A DNA stretch of 64,000 nt, taken from positions 55,263,985 through 55,327,984 of the forward strand of contig OY754335.1 of the NCBI GenBank assembly GCA_963573305.1. Reading direction: 5' to 3'. Shown here piece by piece: positions 25,141 through 37,689 of the stretch (positions within the stretch are counted from its first letter, which is position 1; the number at the start of each line of letters is the position of its first letter). The notes beneath the pieces were generated by a model that was given only the letters and a program-made list of their open reading frames with translations, was not told the origin of the DNA and did not search any database. The stretch comes from Pyrrhosoma nymphula (taxonomy: Eukaryota; Arthropoda; Insecta; Odonata; Coenagrionidae). A program made the translations under genes and the position numbers.

Positions 25141-25928
25141 CCTACCGTTTTCGTGTAACCTCCGAATCTCTATCGGCTTACAGTAACTTATAAAACGGCA
25201 AAAAATACAAAATGCAGGTATCAGATACATTTGTAATATTGGGCACCGGGAGCACGTAACGCCATATTTCACGAGATTAAATATTTTAAAAGTCGAATCT
25301 CGTAGACTCTATCAATTGGGACTTTTCATGTACAAACTTCTGGAAACTGGGCAACCAACCTACCTCTATAGCAATATGATTCAAAATAAAAATATAAAAG
25401 TGAGAACTACGAGAATAACTGAAAATCTACATGTACCATCCCACCATACAACAATTTTCCAAAAATCATTCATGGTAAAATCGTGTCAGTTTTGGAATAA
25501 ATTACCAGGCAATATAAAAAACACCTCCTCAAACAATGTATTCAAAAACCTACTATTTAACTACGTAAAAGAAATTGTAAATGAAAACATAGAATGGGAA
25601 TCAAACACAAGTAACCATAATGTATGATAAATTGTATAACAAATTGAATATTGAAAACTGAAATTGATGTAATAACCAAAAATTTTAAAAATATTCCTAA
25701 TCACTTCTATATTTGTCTGGATATTATGTTATGATTTGGTATGTTTAGGTTTACAGGTTTTTTAATTTTTACATATATTATGTTTAGGTTTGAGGTATGA
25801 TTGTTTTAAAATGTATGGTATGTAATATGTTAAGATAGTAAGATTGTTGTAGTATGTTATGATGTAAACTACTGCCCCATAGGAGCATTCGCTCCTAGGT
25901 CAATAAATATTTTTTCTATTCTATTCTA
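25141..25928 (+). mobile_element. LINE 3' end with ORF2 C-terminus, hairpin and (TTCTA)n tail
   Basis: After an early stop, the frame from about 25187 runs to 25627. It begins LIKRQKIQNAGIRYICNIG, continues HREHVTPYF and RRLYQLGLFMYKLL, and ends near FWNKLPGNIKN. This is the C-terminal region of CR1/Jockey-like non-LTR polyproteins: QK-A-R, EHV-P-F, then a terminal FWN-LP motif. Downstream are a GGAGC-ATTC-GCTCC hairpin (25882-25895), AATAAA (25902-25907) and a TTCTA-type tail. The frame is still open for about 146 codons, so this copy is younger than the other LINE pieces here. Confidence 0.88.
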
Positions 25929-27263
25929 CAGCGAAGTCCTACATATTGACTTTCTGTACGCTGGCAACAGTTTTTAGTCAAATGCAAGACTTTTTTTGTA
26001 TTTTATTCAATCCGTGAGTTAATTATTTCTTCGCTTGGTTTTGAATTTTTTCGGCGTTACACATACGATACGAAGAAGGTACGAGGAACGCGAAAAGTGG
26101 TGGAAGTTAATATCTACAAATCTGTCTCTTGGTCTCACGTTTTTCCACGTCTTCTCCACTCAACTCTCTATATTCAAGTTCCCTCAGTTTCATCTACGAA
26201 TTCGCGTGACCCGAATTTTTATGGCATTATCCTAGCATTTTGTATAGTCTCCTGACTCTCCAGCAGCCTCCGAATCGGTCCTTCACACCAAGCTCTATCT
26301 CTTTCTCGTCGCACTTGTGGTGTTAAAGCCATCAGGAGGAATACCTTACTCCGCTGGCTGACTCCATTGAGCCCCAAGTCCGCGAGACCTCTCCATTCTT
26401 ACGCAACCGCCGCAGCGGGGCTTGAACCTACCTACTTGGATGGATCCCTGCCCGCATTCACTTTGGGGAGGGGAGGGAATGGGATTGGAAATCCCGCAAT
26501 GTATTCATTCTGACCCTGGAACCGCGGGTATTATCCCGAGGAGTATTCCCACTTCACTGCGCACCGCTCTACGCTCCCTTTCACGCCTTTCTCCGCGGAC
26601 GTCATGTTCAGGGCCCACCAGAGGCTTTCCCGGTGTGGGGATGGAGGTTGGGCGCGTGAAATCCACTCTTCCGCCCCAATCTGACATCCCACCTCCTCTC
26701 TTACGCCCTCGCCCGTCCGTCCCCCACCCCAAGCTCTGGGATATTCTCCGGGTTTCCGTCGAAAGCTTTCAATCTTTGAAAGGGTAAACAATCCCCTGTT
26801 CTCACTCTCTCTCCCCTATGTCCCCTTACTCCAACCCTCTCTCATGTCACTCTCCCTCTCGCGCTCCCCCACCTGAAACCTTCCGAAACCCTCGCGAACC
26901 CCTTTTTTCCTCCTCCTCCTTCTCTCCCTCTCTAGGGTTCAGGATAAGGTAAACGTCCGCTCACCCCCTCCCTAATGGGACGAACGGGGCTCGGGGGAAT
27001 TTTTGAGTGGGGTCTCCCTCACTTCCGGACGGCGATTTCATTTCACACCCTCCCCCCCCTCTTTTTTCTGAAAAGAAGGAAAAAAACAAAAGCTCGCTTG
27101 CCGCTCGGCCTCGTGGAAACTTTTTGAAAAATGGGTATGACGTGGTTTAAATGAGCTGGGGCTCTCCGTTCGAGGCTATTTCTACGTCTCTCATTACCAT
27201 CCCCTAACGCTTCAATGGAATGATGTGAGATCAATTTACTAGCACGCTAACTCCCATTTTAAG
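25929..27263. other. No gene recognised; GC- and C/T-rich block
   Basis: From about 26260 to 27060 the sequence is C/T-rich and GC-rich. Open frames on both strands (121 codons plus at 26422-26787, 86 and 75 minus) overlap and are low-complexity. It may be an unmethylated island or the 5' region of a gene outside the window, but I see no start or splice pattern to support that. Confidence 0.35.
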
Positions 27264-27451
27264 TCATATAAGAGAAACAATTGCACTTTTGCTCAAATTG
27301 CTTTGATGCGTACAGCGCGTTTTGGCTCACACAGCCATCATAAGGTACAAGGCCATCTTGTACCTTGTACCTGATGATGGCTCCGTGAGCCGAAACGCGT
27401 TGTACGCATTAAAGCAATTTGTGGAAAAGTGCAATTGTTTCTCTTATCTGA
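27264..27451. repeat. Foldback element with near-complete hammerhead-like core
   Basis: Arms at 27264-27352 and 27363-27451 are 80/89 complementary around a 10-nt loop. In the right arm CTGATGA (27371-27377) is followed by a GGCTC-CGT-GAGCC stem, GAAAC (27392-27396), a GCGT-TGT-ACGC stem and ATTAAAGC. The left arm, on the minus strand, has the same layout with the two boxes decayed (TTATGATG, CAAAAC). CTGATGA-stem-GAAA-stem is the hammerhead order. One extra T between CTGATGA and the stem, and an ATT in place of a GTC-type site, argue against efficient self-cleavage. Confidence 0.85.
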
Positions 27452-28166
27452 TGAAGAACTTCCACGATATCTCGCCTGAATCTGTTGAATCCCATTCTAA
27501 GACTATGCTGCGGTTGCCTGCTGCAAAAATATCTATTTTTGAAATAGTGGGGAAACTAACGATATTGGAGCCAAAAACCTCAAATATTTGGCAAAAATAA
27601 AGCGTATATGAAAATTGGATGAAATAATCAAAACCGTAACACAATTATTTCAGTAACCCAATGCTGCAACCCCAAGTATACGAAATATATGTCAAGTACA
27701 AGCAAAGTGATTAGAAAAATGAAAAGAGAAACCTCTGAACGGTATCCAATGCTTTTCCTATGGAATAAAAGTTGAAAAAATCTATCTTAAAAACAACCCC
27801 TTTGAATAGCTGTTCGTTTATAAGACCATGGGGAGCCCAAGTTGCATGCTTCATGGCCCCTTAAGCTTTTCTTACATAGCCTATGTCTTTCCTCGCGCTG
27901 GCATGCACCGACCTACGTTAGGATGTCCCTTATATGGGCTTAAAATGCAAACTGTGGAATTTTTGAGCGTAACCTATTTTAAATCTTATCTTTTATCCTG
28001 GTTAATGTTTACACCAAATTAAACCGTATTTGGTTGATTTTTACCCGTGTCACAGAGTCGGTTTAGTGGATATATAGGACGACTTTGAGGAATAAAATAA
28101 ACTTTTCGTCAATTATCCTTGAATTCGCAAAATTACTTTAAAACAATGTTTTTAGATGTTTTAAAC
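27452..28166. other. No gene recognised
   Basis: AT-rich sequence with 60- to 90-codon frames that run out of the foldback. Nothing identified. Confidence 0.35.
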
Positions 28167-30225
28167 CTAATATAGGTTTAGAGACGGGGATTCATTGGTG
28201 CATTTCTTGGTTTTCTTTCTTGTGTTAAGAACTGAAATTAGCAGAAGTTGCAAATTTTCCTCAGCTTTCACGCTTGCAAGATACTCCTGAGTAAGTGCTA
28301 TTTCGCGCTCAGTGACATAATTTACCACATTCATGTCAGAAAAATACAACCATGTTTTCTTGTATTCATCACATGAATCCCAATTCTTGGGTCTTTTTCT
28401 CAAAAACTTAAATTCTAACCCAAATCTCTTAAACAAATCTAAGGTGTTCCACTCTACAAAATCTGCTGTCTTTGGAGAGTATTTTACGACGAGGCTCACG
28501 AACAGTTTTTACCGCTTCAGTTACAGCCTCTGGCATAATTTTCTTGACCATATCCTGTTTGCGATCCAGTAGGACATTGACATCTAACAACCCTAGACCA
28601 AATAATTCGTGATATAAATACCACATGTGGCCAGAAAACTTTTTTTGCGGCCATATCAGACACCTTCTTACTAATATTCTCATTCATGATTAACTCCTTC
28701 ATGAATAAGACACCATCCTGAGGAGCTGACACGGCACAGGAAGCAGTATACAAAATTTTCACATAATAAAGCACAGCAAATAAACAATTCTCCCTTAAAT
28801 CAGTTACCTCACTTGCTGTCAATGTAAGCTGTCCTTTAAAGAGAATTAGTTATCTTCAAGGAGTAAATAGCTCTGAACGTGAAACGAGCGTCATGTATGG
28901 CCCCTGGTTTGGAAAACTTAACACCTCGCGGAGGGCGGCCCTCAATATACACACAGCTGAGTTCCAGAATATCTCGATAATCGCCATGGATGTGGTCCTC
29001 CTTAATAGTTAACAAATTCTGGGTAGGTTTTGAGCAGAAATCGAGTTAATTTCTCACTACTAAAATTTGTTTGGTCAAGTTGCTTTACCTTGAGCTTTGA
29101 TTCTATGAATTTCAGCCATGGTTTTAACTTCTGTTTTAGATGTGAAGCAGCTTTTTCGTCCTCAAAGCCGCTTGAGAACTTAGATTGATATATAGCTGTC
29201 CACAATCATCTTCATCCATCTTCTATCTTCAATATTCAGCTATCCACTTCGAAATTGTTTGAAAATTGTAATTTCAGAGCAAGAGGAGAAGAAGATCTCG
29301 ATAATCGCCATGGGTGTGTTCCTCCTGAATTGATAACAAATTCTGGGTAGGTTTCGAGCAGAAATCGAGTTGATTTCTTACTATTAAAATTTGTTTGGTC
29401 AAGATACTTTACCTTTAGATTTGATTCTATGAATTTCAGCCATGGTTTTAACTTCTGTTTTAGATGTGAAGCAGCTTTTTCGTCCTCAAAGGCGCTTGAG
29501 AACTTTGATTGATATATAGCTGTCTACAATCATCTTCATCCATCTTCTATCTTCAATATTCAGCTATCCACTTCGAAATTGTTTGAAAATTGTAATTTCA
29601 GAGCAAGAGGAGAAGAAGATCTCGATAATCGCCATGGGTGTGTTCCTCCTGAATTGATAACAAATTCTGGGTAGGTTTCGAGCAGAAATCGAGTTGATTT
29701 CTCACTACTAAAATTTGTTTTGTCAAGTTACTTTACCTTGAGCTTTGATTCTATGAATTTCAGCCATGGTTTTAACTTCTGTTTTAGATGTGAAGCAGCT
29801 TTTTCGTCCTCAAAGCCGCTTGAGAACTTAGATTGATATATAGCTGTCCACAATCATCTTCATCCATCTTATATCATCAATATTCAACAATCCACATCGA
29901 AATTGTTTAAAAAATTAAAATTTCAGAGCAAGAGGATACACAGATTTTCTTCTTCAATCATTTTCATTGCATATGAACGCTTTTATTTCATCTATGTCCA
30001 ATTTGTTGTTCTTATCTAGCATGCAACTGACTCATCCTTTTTTTGTTCTTTTTGGAACTCTTTGTCCTCCACCATTGAAATAAGATCAACTATATTTGTT
30101 GGTGCAATATCAAAGAGATCTTCAAAGGTTTTTTTCTTGTCTAGTTGAGTCTTGTCACGTCGCTTGGCTGTTTTCTGTAGATAGCGCCACTTGAGGAACA
30201 GGGCCTTAATTTGCTTCGCAATCAA
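28167..30225 (-). pseudogene. Decayed copy of a multicopy arthropod protein family
   Basis: Read on the minus strand in order, an N-terminal piece (30225-30016) gives LFLKWRYLQKTAKRRD and DLFDIA, then EDKEFQKEQ. After a large missing middle, a segment with WTAIYQSKFSSGFEDE is present three times in tandem. Next come DYRDILELS and PPRGVKFSKPGAIHDARF (28985-28890), ENCLFAVLYYVKILYTASC (28785-28730), GHMWYLYHELFGLGLLD (28645-28595) and finally FKFLRKRPKNW to REIALTQEY (28410-28270). These blocks match, from memory, an uncharacterised family scattered in many copies through arthropod genomes, perhaps of transposon origin; its function is unknown to me. At least three frameshifts and the missing centre make this a pseudogene. 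There is no ATG at the start. Confidence 0.75.
28971..29936 (-). repeat. Three tandem copies of a 324-bp coding-derived unit
   Basis: Units start at 28971, 29295 and 29619, giving a constant 324-bp period, and differ by a few percent. Each carries the minus-strand YQSKFSSGFEDE-type coding segment and reaches into DYRD. The copy at 28971 is open for 67 codons. The middle one has a TAG early in that frame, and the 29619 copy has a TAA further downstream. The duplication is recent relative to the decay of the gene. Confidence 0.95.
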
Positions 30226-30302
30226 TTACTTGTATCAGGTTGGTATGCTAGCTTTCGTCCAAAACTTAATCAATTCATCAGCCACTACGACACTTGCAGA
30301 CG

Positions 30303-30484
30303 CTAACAGTCAGGCCCGGCTTAAGGCCCGGGCGACAGCAAAGGAGAGGGCTCCGTGATGGAGAAAAAATATTTTTTACCACATCGTTTAACTAGTGAAT
30401 GGGTTTGATAAGCGGGGAAGGGGGGCGCTGGAATACTCTCTCGTCTGGGTGAAAAGTTTGTCTTAAGCCGGCCCTGCTAACAGT
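30303..30484. mobile_element. 166-bp hAT MITE
   Basis: The ends CAGGCCCGGCTTAAG (30311) and CTTAAGCCGGCCCTG (ending 30476) are inverted repeats with one mismatch. They are flanked by an exact 8-bp duplication, CTAACAGT (30303-30310 and 30477-30484). CAGGGCCGGC ends plus an 8-bp duplication are classic hAT. No coding capacity; it depends on a transposase elsewhere. Confidence 0.93.
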
Positions 30485-33299
30485 ATGTTACTACGTGGAG
30501 TGGGATGCATACAGTGGAGTATAAGACGTAAAACTTGCAGGCGTGATGGAAGCTGGGCCCCCGTGATCTCAGTGCAGCAATGGTTTATGAGGTACAGCTG
30601 CTACCGTAGAGATTTCTTTGGGACACCTTTTCCTCCAGCGGCCTCTTCAATCTTTTCGCTCATCCAAGTCACTCGCGTAACAAAGCGATATCGGATATCG
30701 ATTTGGTGCACACAACAGTTACAAGCAAAAAGAAAACTTAACTATACGCGTCACTACAAGATAACCTGTTACAACTTACTAGAATGGGCTTTTAAGTGGT
30801 GGTGAATTCCCCTCCGCTTCTTGAGCTGCAGGAAAGGTATTGCCGAACTCACAACTGCTAGCGGGCTATCGCCGTCCGCACGGCAGGTAGTGCTCGGCGA
30901 TTCAAAATTTAAAAATATTTAACGCGTCTGTGGCACGGGTGAATATCAATCGATCACGCTCCAATTTCAAAGACAAGTTTTTAATGCTAAAATTAAACTT
31001 TTAAAAAGGTTGCCGTCAAAAATTCCGAAGTTGAATTTTAAGGGACACCCTAAGTCCTACGTCTCCAATCTCAAGAAAATAGGTATCTCAGTTCAACCGT
31101 TATGGGGTAACATGGACATCACCGATTTTGGGCCTCAGGGTCTTGCAGGGCCCAATCCTTAATTTTATGCTCTAATGACGGTATTATGTAAGACTTTACG
31201 TATAGATTCTTAGGAATTGTGGGTGTCATATATTGTTCGAAACCGTCAATAAATGTGGAAGTGAATTCAAACAAACAGCAATTCAGTTCTAAACATACCT
31301 ATATAAATGGTTATTCGCCAGCGTTGTTAGGTTTTATATAATAGCTGTGATCGAAGTCACTAATATTGTTAGTGGTAACCATAAGTACTGTACTTTTACA
31401 CTTGGTTTTTTTCATTTGGAACTGCATGGGATGCTAATCTTTTTATATGAACGACGTGTCTTTAATTTTATAATATTTGTTGCACTGGAATCATAGAATT
31501 TAGGGTAGCTACGTTTCATTTGGAAATATTATTTTGGTTAGACGTTTAATTTGGCTCCTAAAAAACATGAGAGTACTTATTTGTTTTTAAATGTTTTTCT
31601 CGCGCTTAATTACATTTCAAATCGTGAGTTTCGAAAAATATCTAACTGGATAAAGCGATTTTTTGTGCATGCAAGGGTGAGTTTTCAGAATCGATGGTGA
31701 TTAAAGCAGTCTGACACATTTTACAAATAGGTGTGCTCTATCAAATTAACTTCTCTATACCGACACTGGAGCTGACTTATGGCTAACGAATATCGCAATT
31801 CATTGATAAAAATTTTAGCTTTGCTAATGCACTTTATTACGCTGCTCTTGATCATTGATAACGACTGTTTGATAGAGATGCTAGTATTATTTCCTTCTTA
31901 ATTATTATTTATCGCCGAAGAGAACCATTTTTGACAACAACAAATGAAAGTAAAGTCATCTATACAGCCAAATTACCGAGAATGAAACTTTTTTCACTGT
32001 GCACCCTGAAAGGGAACGGTATGGAGTTTGTATGTATCAAACGGTTGTTAGTATTTATTATTCTCCTTCTCATAAGCAGCTGAAATAAAAACTATTTTAC
32101 TAAATAAAATACTAAACAGCGCATTTTTTATGTGATTATTTTCTATGGTGTCTGGGTCCGCAGAGGTAAAGTTCATCCTTTATAGCTATTCTATACTAAT
32201 AAAATAATAATTTTGAAGGAATTCTCTATCTATTAGTTCATAGCATGTTCAAGACTCGTCAATCAACACCCATCACCTTCAATTACTTTGTAGGGATCGA
32301 TTTAGGGTCCCGTAAGAGGCGAAAAAACACATTGACTTTATGGTGACTTTCGTTTGGAATTGGCCGAGAACAGTCCCAGGTTTCTTTCCATGTTTCCTCC
32401 ATGATTCATTTATCACCTGTATCAACCTACCCGCCTTTCTTCAAAGGTCGCAAAAGACCCAAGCCATACTATAGAATACTTATTCTTGTTTTCAAGGTGG
32501 CCCTGCCCCAGCTGTCGGTCGAGTCCTCTTAGTACCCATGATGCTAAAAGCAAACAAAATCAACATTTTACAGAAGTATTAGCTGTTAATAAACGCAGAA
32601 AACTATAAGTTTTAATTTGGTCTGCAGAGTGGCAGAAATTGCTCTTCCGGTTTTGGAGAGATTATGCTTCAAACTCAGGTTACACAATCTTGAAACAGGC
32701 AGTAGGCCATTTGCACCATAAATAATGGTCGGAAGGTTGGTAGGGGAAGGATTTGATGGGGAATGAGGGAAGGGTGGAGAGAAACTCGGCGTCATTCTCA
32801 CTCTACTCGTTACGAAAGGCGTCTGAATATCCTCAATTTCAAGTACTATCCAACGCGGACGGACCACAGCACTTGACATTCTCTCCTCATGGTAGGTGCC
32901 AAAGTAGGGATTGGGATTTCACTTACAAATCTTCGCCCCTTACCGGGATACGAAGTCGTGATGGAAACCCATCACTCTAGCCACCGTAAAAACCCGATTC
33001 CCCAATCCCTCAACAATTTCATCTTGAGAAAATTTTCGGTCGTTACCACTTTCGAGATAAAAATGTTTTCCGCTTTGTCTCTGGAATAATTGCGATGCTG
33101 TTGTTGTTGATTTCTCAAGTTCATGGGATAAATCTTATGGGAAGACGGTTAATGAGGCGAGCTTTAAAAGACAGCAACAGCGTTTCTTCAAACGGCAATT
33201 GTATTTTTCTGCCACTGTGTCGTGTAACGTGAGTCACTGTCACCGTGGAAACGAGAGAGAGAATTTGAATAAAATAACACAAAAGCACGTCTTTCATAT
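30485..33299. other. No gene recognised
   Basis: A 106-codon plus-strand frame (30485-30805) and a 97-codon minus frame (32586-32879) resemble nothing I know. No repeat boundary was found. Confidence 0.35.
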
Positions 33300-33860
33300 A
33301 CATTCGCACCGACGTCGGCGGCGCGCATGAAAGCGATGCAGGAGAGCGATAAAGTGTGGTGTTATTTTTTTCTTTTACTTCTCCTAATCCTGGGGAAAGG
33401 GAATTCTGGGTAAACTGTCATAGCCACAGTTACCGGGGGAGTTTTGAGGATCTCGTCGCCAGATGTCTTTGCGCGAGCGTCTATATATAGAGCCAAGAGT
33501 TTTCTGATCCAATTAGAAAGACGTTAGCATTCCACCTCCGCTCTCCTCCTTCCCCTCCTCTCCTATTCCTTTCCCCTTCTCCTCCTGCTGTTTCTTTTTT
33601 TCTCCTCATCCTCCTCCCGTCCTTATCTCTCCGGAGGGGGTGGACAGAAGGACAGTCTCGTGGAAGGGAAAAGGAAGCCTCGGATAAAAGACCAAGGACG
33701 GTGTCCTCACGGAATAGAAGGACCGACGGAAAAACTCTTGTTTTTCCTTCTCCTGTTTCCCTCTCTCTCTCTATCTCTCTTTCTCTCTCTTTACCGTAGC
33801 CTCGGGGCTATGAGGGTTGCGTATCAACAACATATTTTCGTTGGCCGGGTCAGCAAAACT
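33300..33860 (+). promoter_or_regulatory. CpG-richer block with TATA-like box (tentative promoter)
   Basis: CpG dinucleotides cluster at 33305-33345 and 33455-33485, which stands out against the AT-rich flanks. CTATATATAG at 33481-33490 is a good TATA-box match on both strands. No initiator, splice site or downstream coding region could be established, so the promoter reading is only an inference. Confidence 0.25.
33761..33791. repeat. (CT)n microsatellite
   Basis: An interrupted CT repeat lies within a longer pyrimidine tract. Confidence 0.85.
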
Positions 33861-35277
33861 TTTTGAGATGTCGTTCGCAATGCATCAAGGGAAAGAGATC
33901 TAGGCGTCCTCTTGATTTTTCTCAAGGCATGCGTGTTTCCCGGATTCGTTTGGGTAAAGAAAACAGTTCCTTCTTAGTTGGAATGAGCTCCCTTCGGTTT
34001 AGTGGCTAGTCCTACTTCTCCTGTAGTGAACCTTTAGAACGATCGTTTGCTGGAGAAAGCCCTCGACTCGCTCTGTCGTGGAGGACTACTACTGATTAGT
34101 GTTTCTAATACTATTAATGTATGGATACCCCTAGATACTAATTTAAGGAGAATACAAAATCATGTAGGGTATTTCTAACTAGGTGAGGTGATAGTAATGA
34201 AGATATGTTATTAAACACAGGCATAAAGTCTACTCAACCTAGAAAGGGTTGGAATTCCATAAAAAATATCTATGCGCAACTATTATGGTCCCTTAATATC
34301 CACAAAAAGAATTACATTGTAAACTTATTGCTTCTGCACTCTATTTCCTTTATCTTATGCTTGTGAGCGTTTCTACCGTAATGCGTTGGCTCTAGGAAAA
34401 TACGTTGAACGTCCACAGATAATCAATCTGCTTCGAACATACGTAACAGATTTATCCTATAATATCCCAACGATCAGAGTTAGAGATTCCCTGTTTGATT
34501 CCTGTAACAATTCTGTTTTCATACTGAGTTTATCGTGACAACGTTTTACATATATAACTGCTCTACGCTGTACTCATTTATTTCTGACACAAATGTTGAT
34601 TCTTAAGGCTCCTATAAGCTAGCGGCATATTTTTAGTGAAGTCTAACAAGAGAGAAATAGCATCGCTCTTTCACCTTTCCTTCATACTTTCCTAGTAAAC
34701 CCAACTCACAATTAGCTTATTCACAGATTTCCCGTACGTGTTTATCCCAAGAGAGGTCCTGATTAAGGGACACAGCTAATTTAACTGAATATACATTTCG
34801 TTATAAAGTACCATAGACTAGTAAATATGCTTACTTTATGAAATTACTCTGTGAATCTGATTTTCTTCTGCGTTACGTCGCGGAAGTGAAAAATATCCAT
34901 TTGAAAAATCAAGCTTAGCTAATTATCTCATGTTAAAAGTGATTGTTTCACCTTCCTGCTAATTTTAAAGAGGAAAAGGTGTAATGCATATTTTATAATC
35001 GGTTCGTCATGATTTTGACCCACTTCGATTGCGAATCCTTTTTTAATCCACCATGAAAGAATTGTGAGACCAAATATGAGATTCTAGTACCTGTGTCGTT
35101 TTTCGTGAATCTCGAATAACTTCCTAACAACTCAGTTAATTGGATTCCTGCGGACGTTGCTCTCTTGAAGAAACTAATATTCTTGTATCAGATATAAGCT
35201 AGTTAAAAAAACAAACAAACATTATGAGCTAGTTATTCCTAAAACTTTGATGATACTGGGACTAGCCACAGTATTAT
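33861..35277. other. No gene recognised
   Basis: No open frame over 60 codons is listed here and no repeat was seen. Confidence 0.35.
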
Positions 35278-35350
35278 CTTTACGGAGTCACCCGCAAGTG
35301 CACATAAGCAGCGGAGTGGAATTTCGCACTTAAAAATTCCGCATTTGTCA
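35278..35350 (-). mobile_element. SINE body fragment
   Basis: The plus strand reads CTTTACGGAGTCACCCGCAA then GTGCAC, matching 60688-60710 beside the tRNA-like head at 60.8 kb and, more weakly, 44858-44880. The head is missing here, so this is a truncated member on the minus strand. A short local inverted repeat, GGAATTTCGCAC against a GCGAAATT-like partner, may be part of the body. Confidence 0.5.
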
Positions 35351-37689
35351 TTGTGGTGACTGGTTTAACCTAAATAAGACATCTCATGATTATTTTTACA
35401 AAGCATCAATAAGTTACGCGTATACAAAGGTTTTTTTGATGAAGAAGGGTTCTATGTACTCAGGTATAGAGCATTCATTCTGTTTGGTTTAAATTGGTGG
35501 ATAGCTCACCTTACACTGAGCCTGACGTCGTGCGAAATTTTAGCGAGTTCCTTTCCCTTATTGCCACCAGTGTTTTCCAGCGTGAATCTTTGTAGCTGAT
35601 AATAGCTACACAAGTATTCTAAGGGAGTTCAACTGGATTTGAATTTAGATGAAAAAAGAATATTTAGTCCTTAATCAATTGCTTTACCCTCACACCTACC
35701 TTGACCTACATAGCTTGGTTATATAGCCTTGATTACTTTACGAATTTAAGTGGAATTGAACAACTTTGTATTCCAATACGAAAATTTTAAAATGTTACTG
35801 CGAGTGGTACCATGTAGTAGTTTGAGCAGTTAGTCAAGATTTGTAATCTTTTATGCTCTAGAATGATAATTAGAGCATTTACAATACTTTGAAGAGCCCG
35901 CTTTCCCCAAATTTCAATCTGTGGATTTTTTTCCTTATCATTTAGCTTATAAAACTAATGTAAGTGTCACATTTATCCAATGGTATTACATGTGAACTCC
36001 TAATGATGGAGGTTTACGGAGCACCCTCTCCTCCGGAGCCCTTTGTTTCCCTCTCCTAGAATAACTGCCTGAATCAGCGCTTTTTTGTGCCTACCACTCA
36101 GCAGCCAGTTTCTTAAGATTACTTCCCTAACAGCTGAGTCCACCGCAATTTGTAACTACCCTTTACGTTCCTTCGCGTACAAAACCATTTTGCACATACC
36201 CTTTAGGAAAAGCAATCTGAGTACCGATGAAAGAGTTGATGCATTATCTTTCCGTTGCAACGAATGAGAAACACCCTTCTCCCAGCCAACGTGATTTATT
36301 TTTGCCGATAAATTTGTTAAACCACTTTTCCATGCCCATTTACGTTATTTTATTAATACTGTCCGTATTTCTTCTTGCAATCAACTTTTTTATAACCTTA
36401 ATGGGAGAATTTCATATTTCTCCTCAGTATTTCCCGACGTATTTTTGTTTATTGTTGGCGTTTATCTTTCACTATTTGTATAGTTATATATATTTGTATG
36501 CTCCGATGACGTTATGACCTATTTACCACCCTCCCTTAGAGCGTGCTTTGCATGCCACCGTGATATACGAGTCCCTCATTCTCATGAGAAAACCTAACCT
36601 CACCATGTTCAATTAAAGACCACCTTTGGCAGCGTGACTAGAGCGGTTCAAAGACCAAATTACATGTAGTGATATCAATGGCAAAATTTCCAATGCTATT
36701 AACAATGCTGGGTCAATCAATACCAAGTAGTCCAAAATATAATTTATGGCTAGCTTAGGAAAATTATATATTTTGATCGTTGATAGAGTTATATCTTGAC
36801 AGTTCAATGCCATATTTATTTTTATTTTATTTTTTGTGGTTACAATTTGACGAGCTTTTTTCAATCTCGGTGCAGAGCATTTTCTTCGCTTGCAACCATT
36901 GGTTTTCTCATGATTCTTTCCGCTGTGGTTTATTCTAGGATAATGAGACGAAAAATGTTATCTTATAAAATTAAAGGGCAACAGTGTAATATATCCAAGA
37001 ATGTAGAATTATTAATGTTTCATTATGAATTTTATTACTTAATTATGGCATTGAAATCGCTAAAACTTGCTGTTTTTAGGAATGTAATGTGGCGGAACGT
37101 TGCTTGCCAAACTTGAACTAATAATCCTGGTCAAAGTAATTTGCAGTCGGAAACTTGTGTACTTTTCTTTTTACAGGGTTGTAAAAATGTAATTTTTCAA
37201 TTTTTTAATAGTTTCAAAGACAAATTTATTGATGGGCATTTGTTTAAAAATCTTATATTTGTCTAAAATTAAGGGCTTTTTAAATATAGTTATGTACAGT
37301 GTACAATTTAAGACATCTATTAACAAAGATAATGTCATGAAAAAAAAACAAAAATTAAGCATTTTTATATTTTATAAAAAAAAAGTATATTTTGAATCAT
37401 ACATACTTAAATCAATCAAGCTACGTGAAAAGCTATAAAATATTATTTGAAGTATTTAAAAGTAATGATACATTATAATATAAGTCCATGTACTGGATTG
37501 GATTCTGGTACATCAAAATATCCGTATGCGTGATAGATGCGGACGAGACCTTCCGCGATTGTTGAGACCGCGGATGCGGCTAACACTAATTTTCGGCACA
37601 CTGGGTACCTTCGGGGGAGGTTTTAGGCATACGATAGGCATATGGATTGATTTTTTTTAAATTGTGCTTGTTTGTCGTTAATTATCTAC
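35351..37689. other. No gene recognised; AT-rich
   Basis: Frames of 96 codons (36227-36517) and 106 codons (36796-37116) are Ile/Leu/Phe-rich from AT-rich DNA and unrecognised. Short A-rich runs occur near 37340-37390. Confidence 0.35.

Noticed and set aside
26422..26791. Overlapping frames on both strands in a C/T-rich block
   Set aside because: Low complexity, mutually overlapping, no domain.
27371..27410. Calling a functional hammerhead ribozyme
   Set aside because: An extra base after CTGATGA and a non-GUC site depart from the consensus, so only a hammerhead-like motif is claimed.
28971..29936. Three regularly spaced repeats as a CRISPR array
   Set aside because: Units are 324 bp, contiguous, without spacers, and coding-derived.
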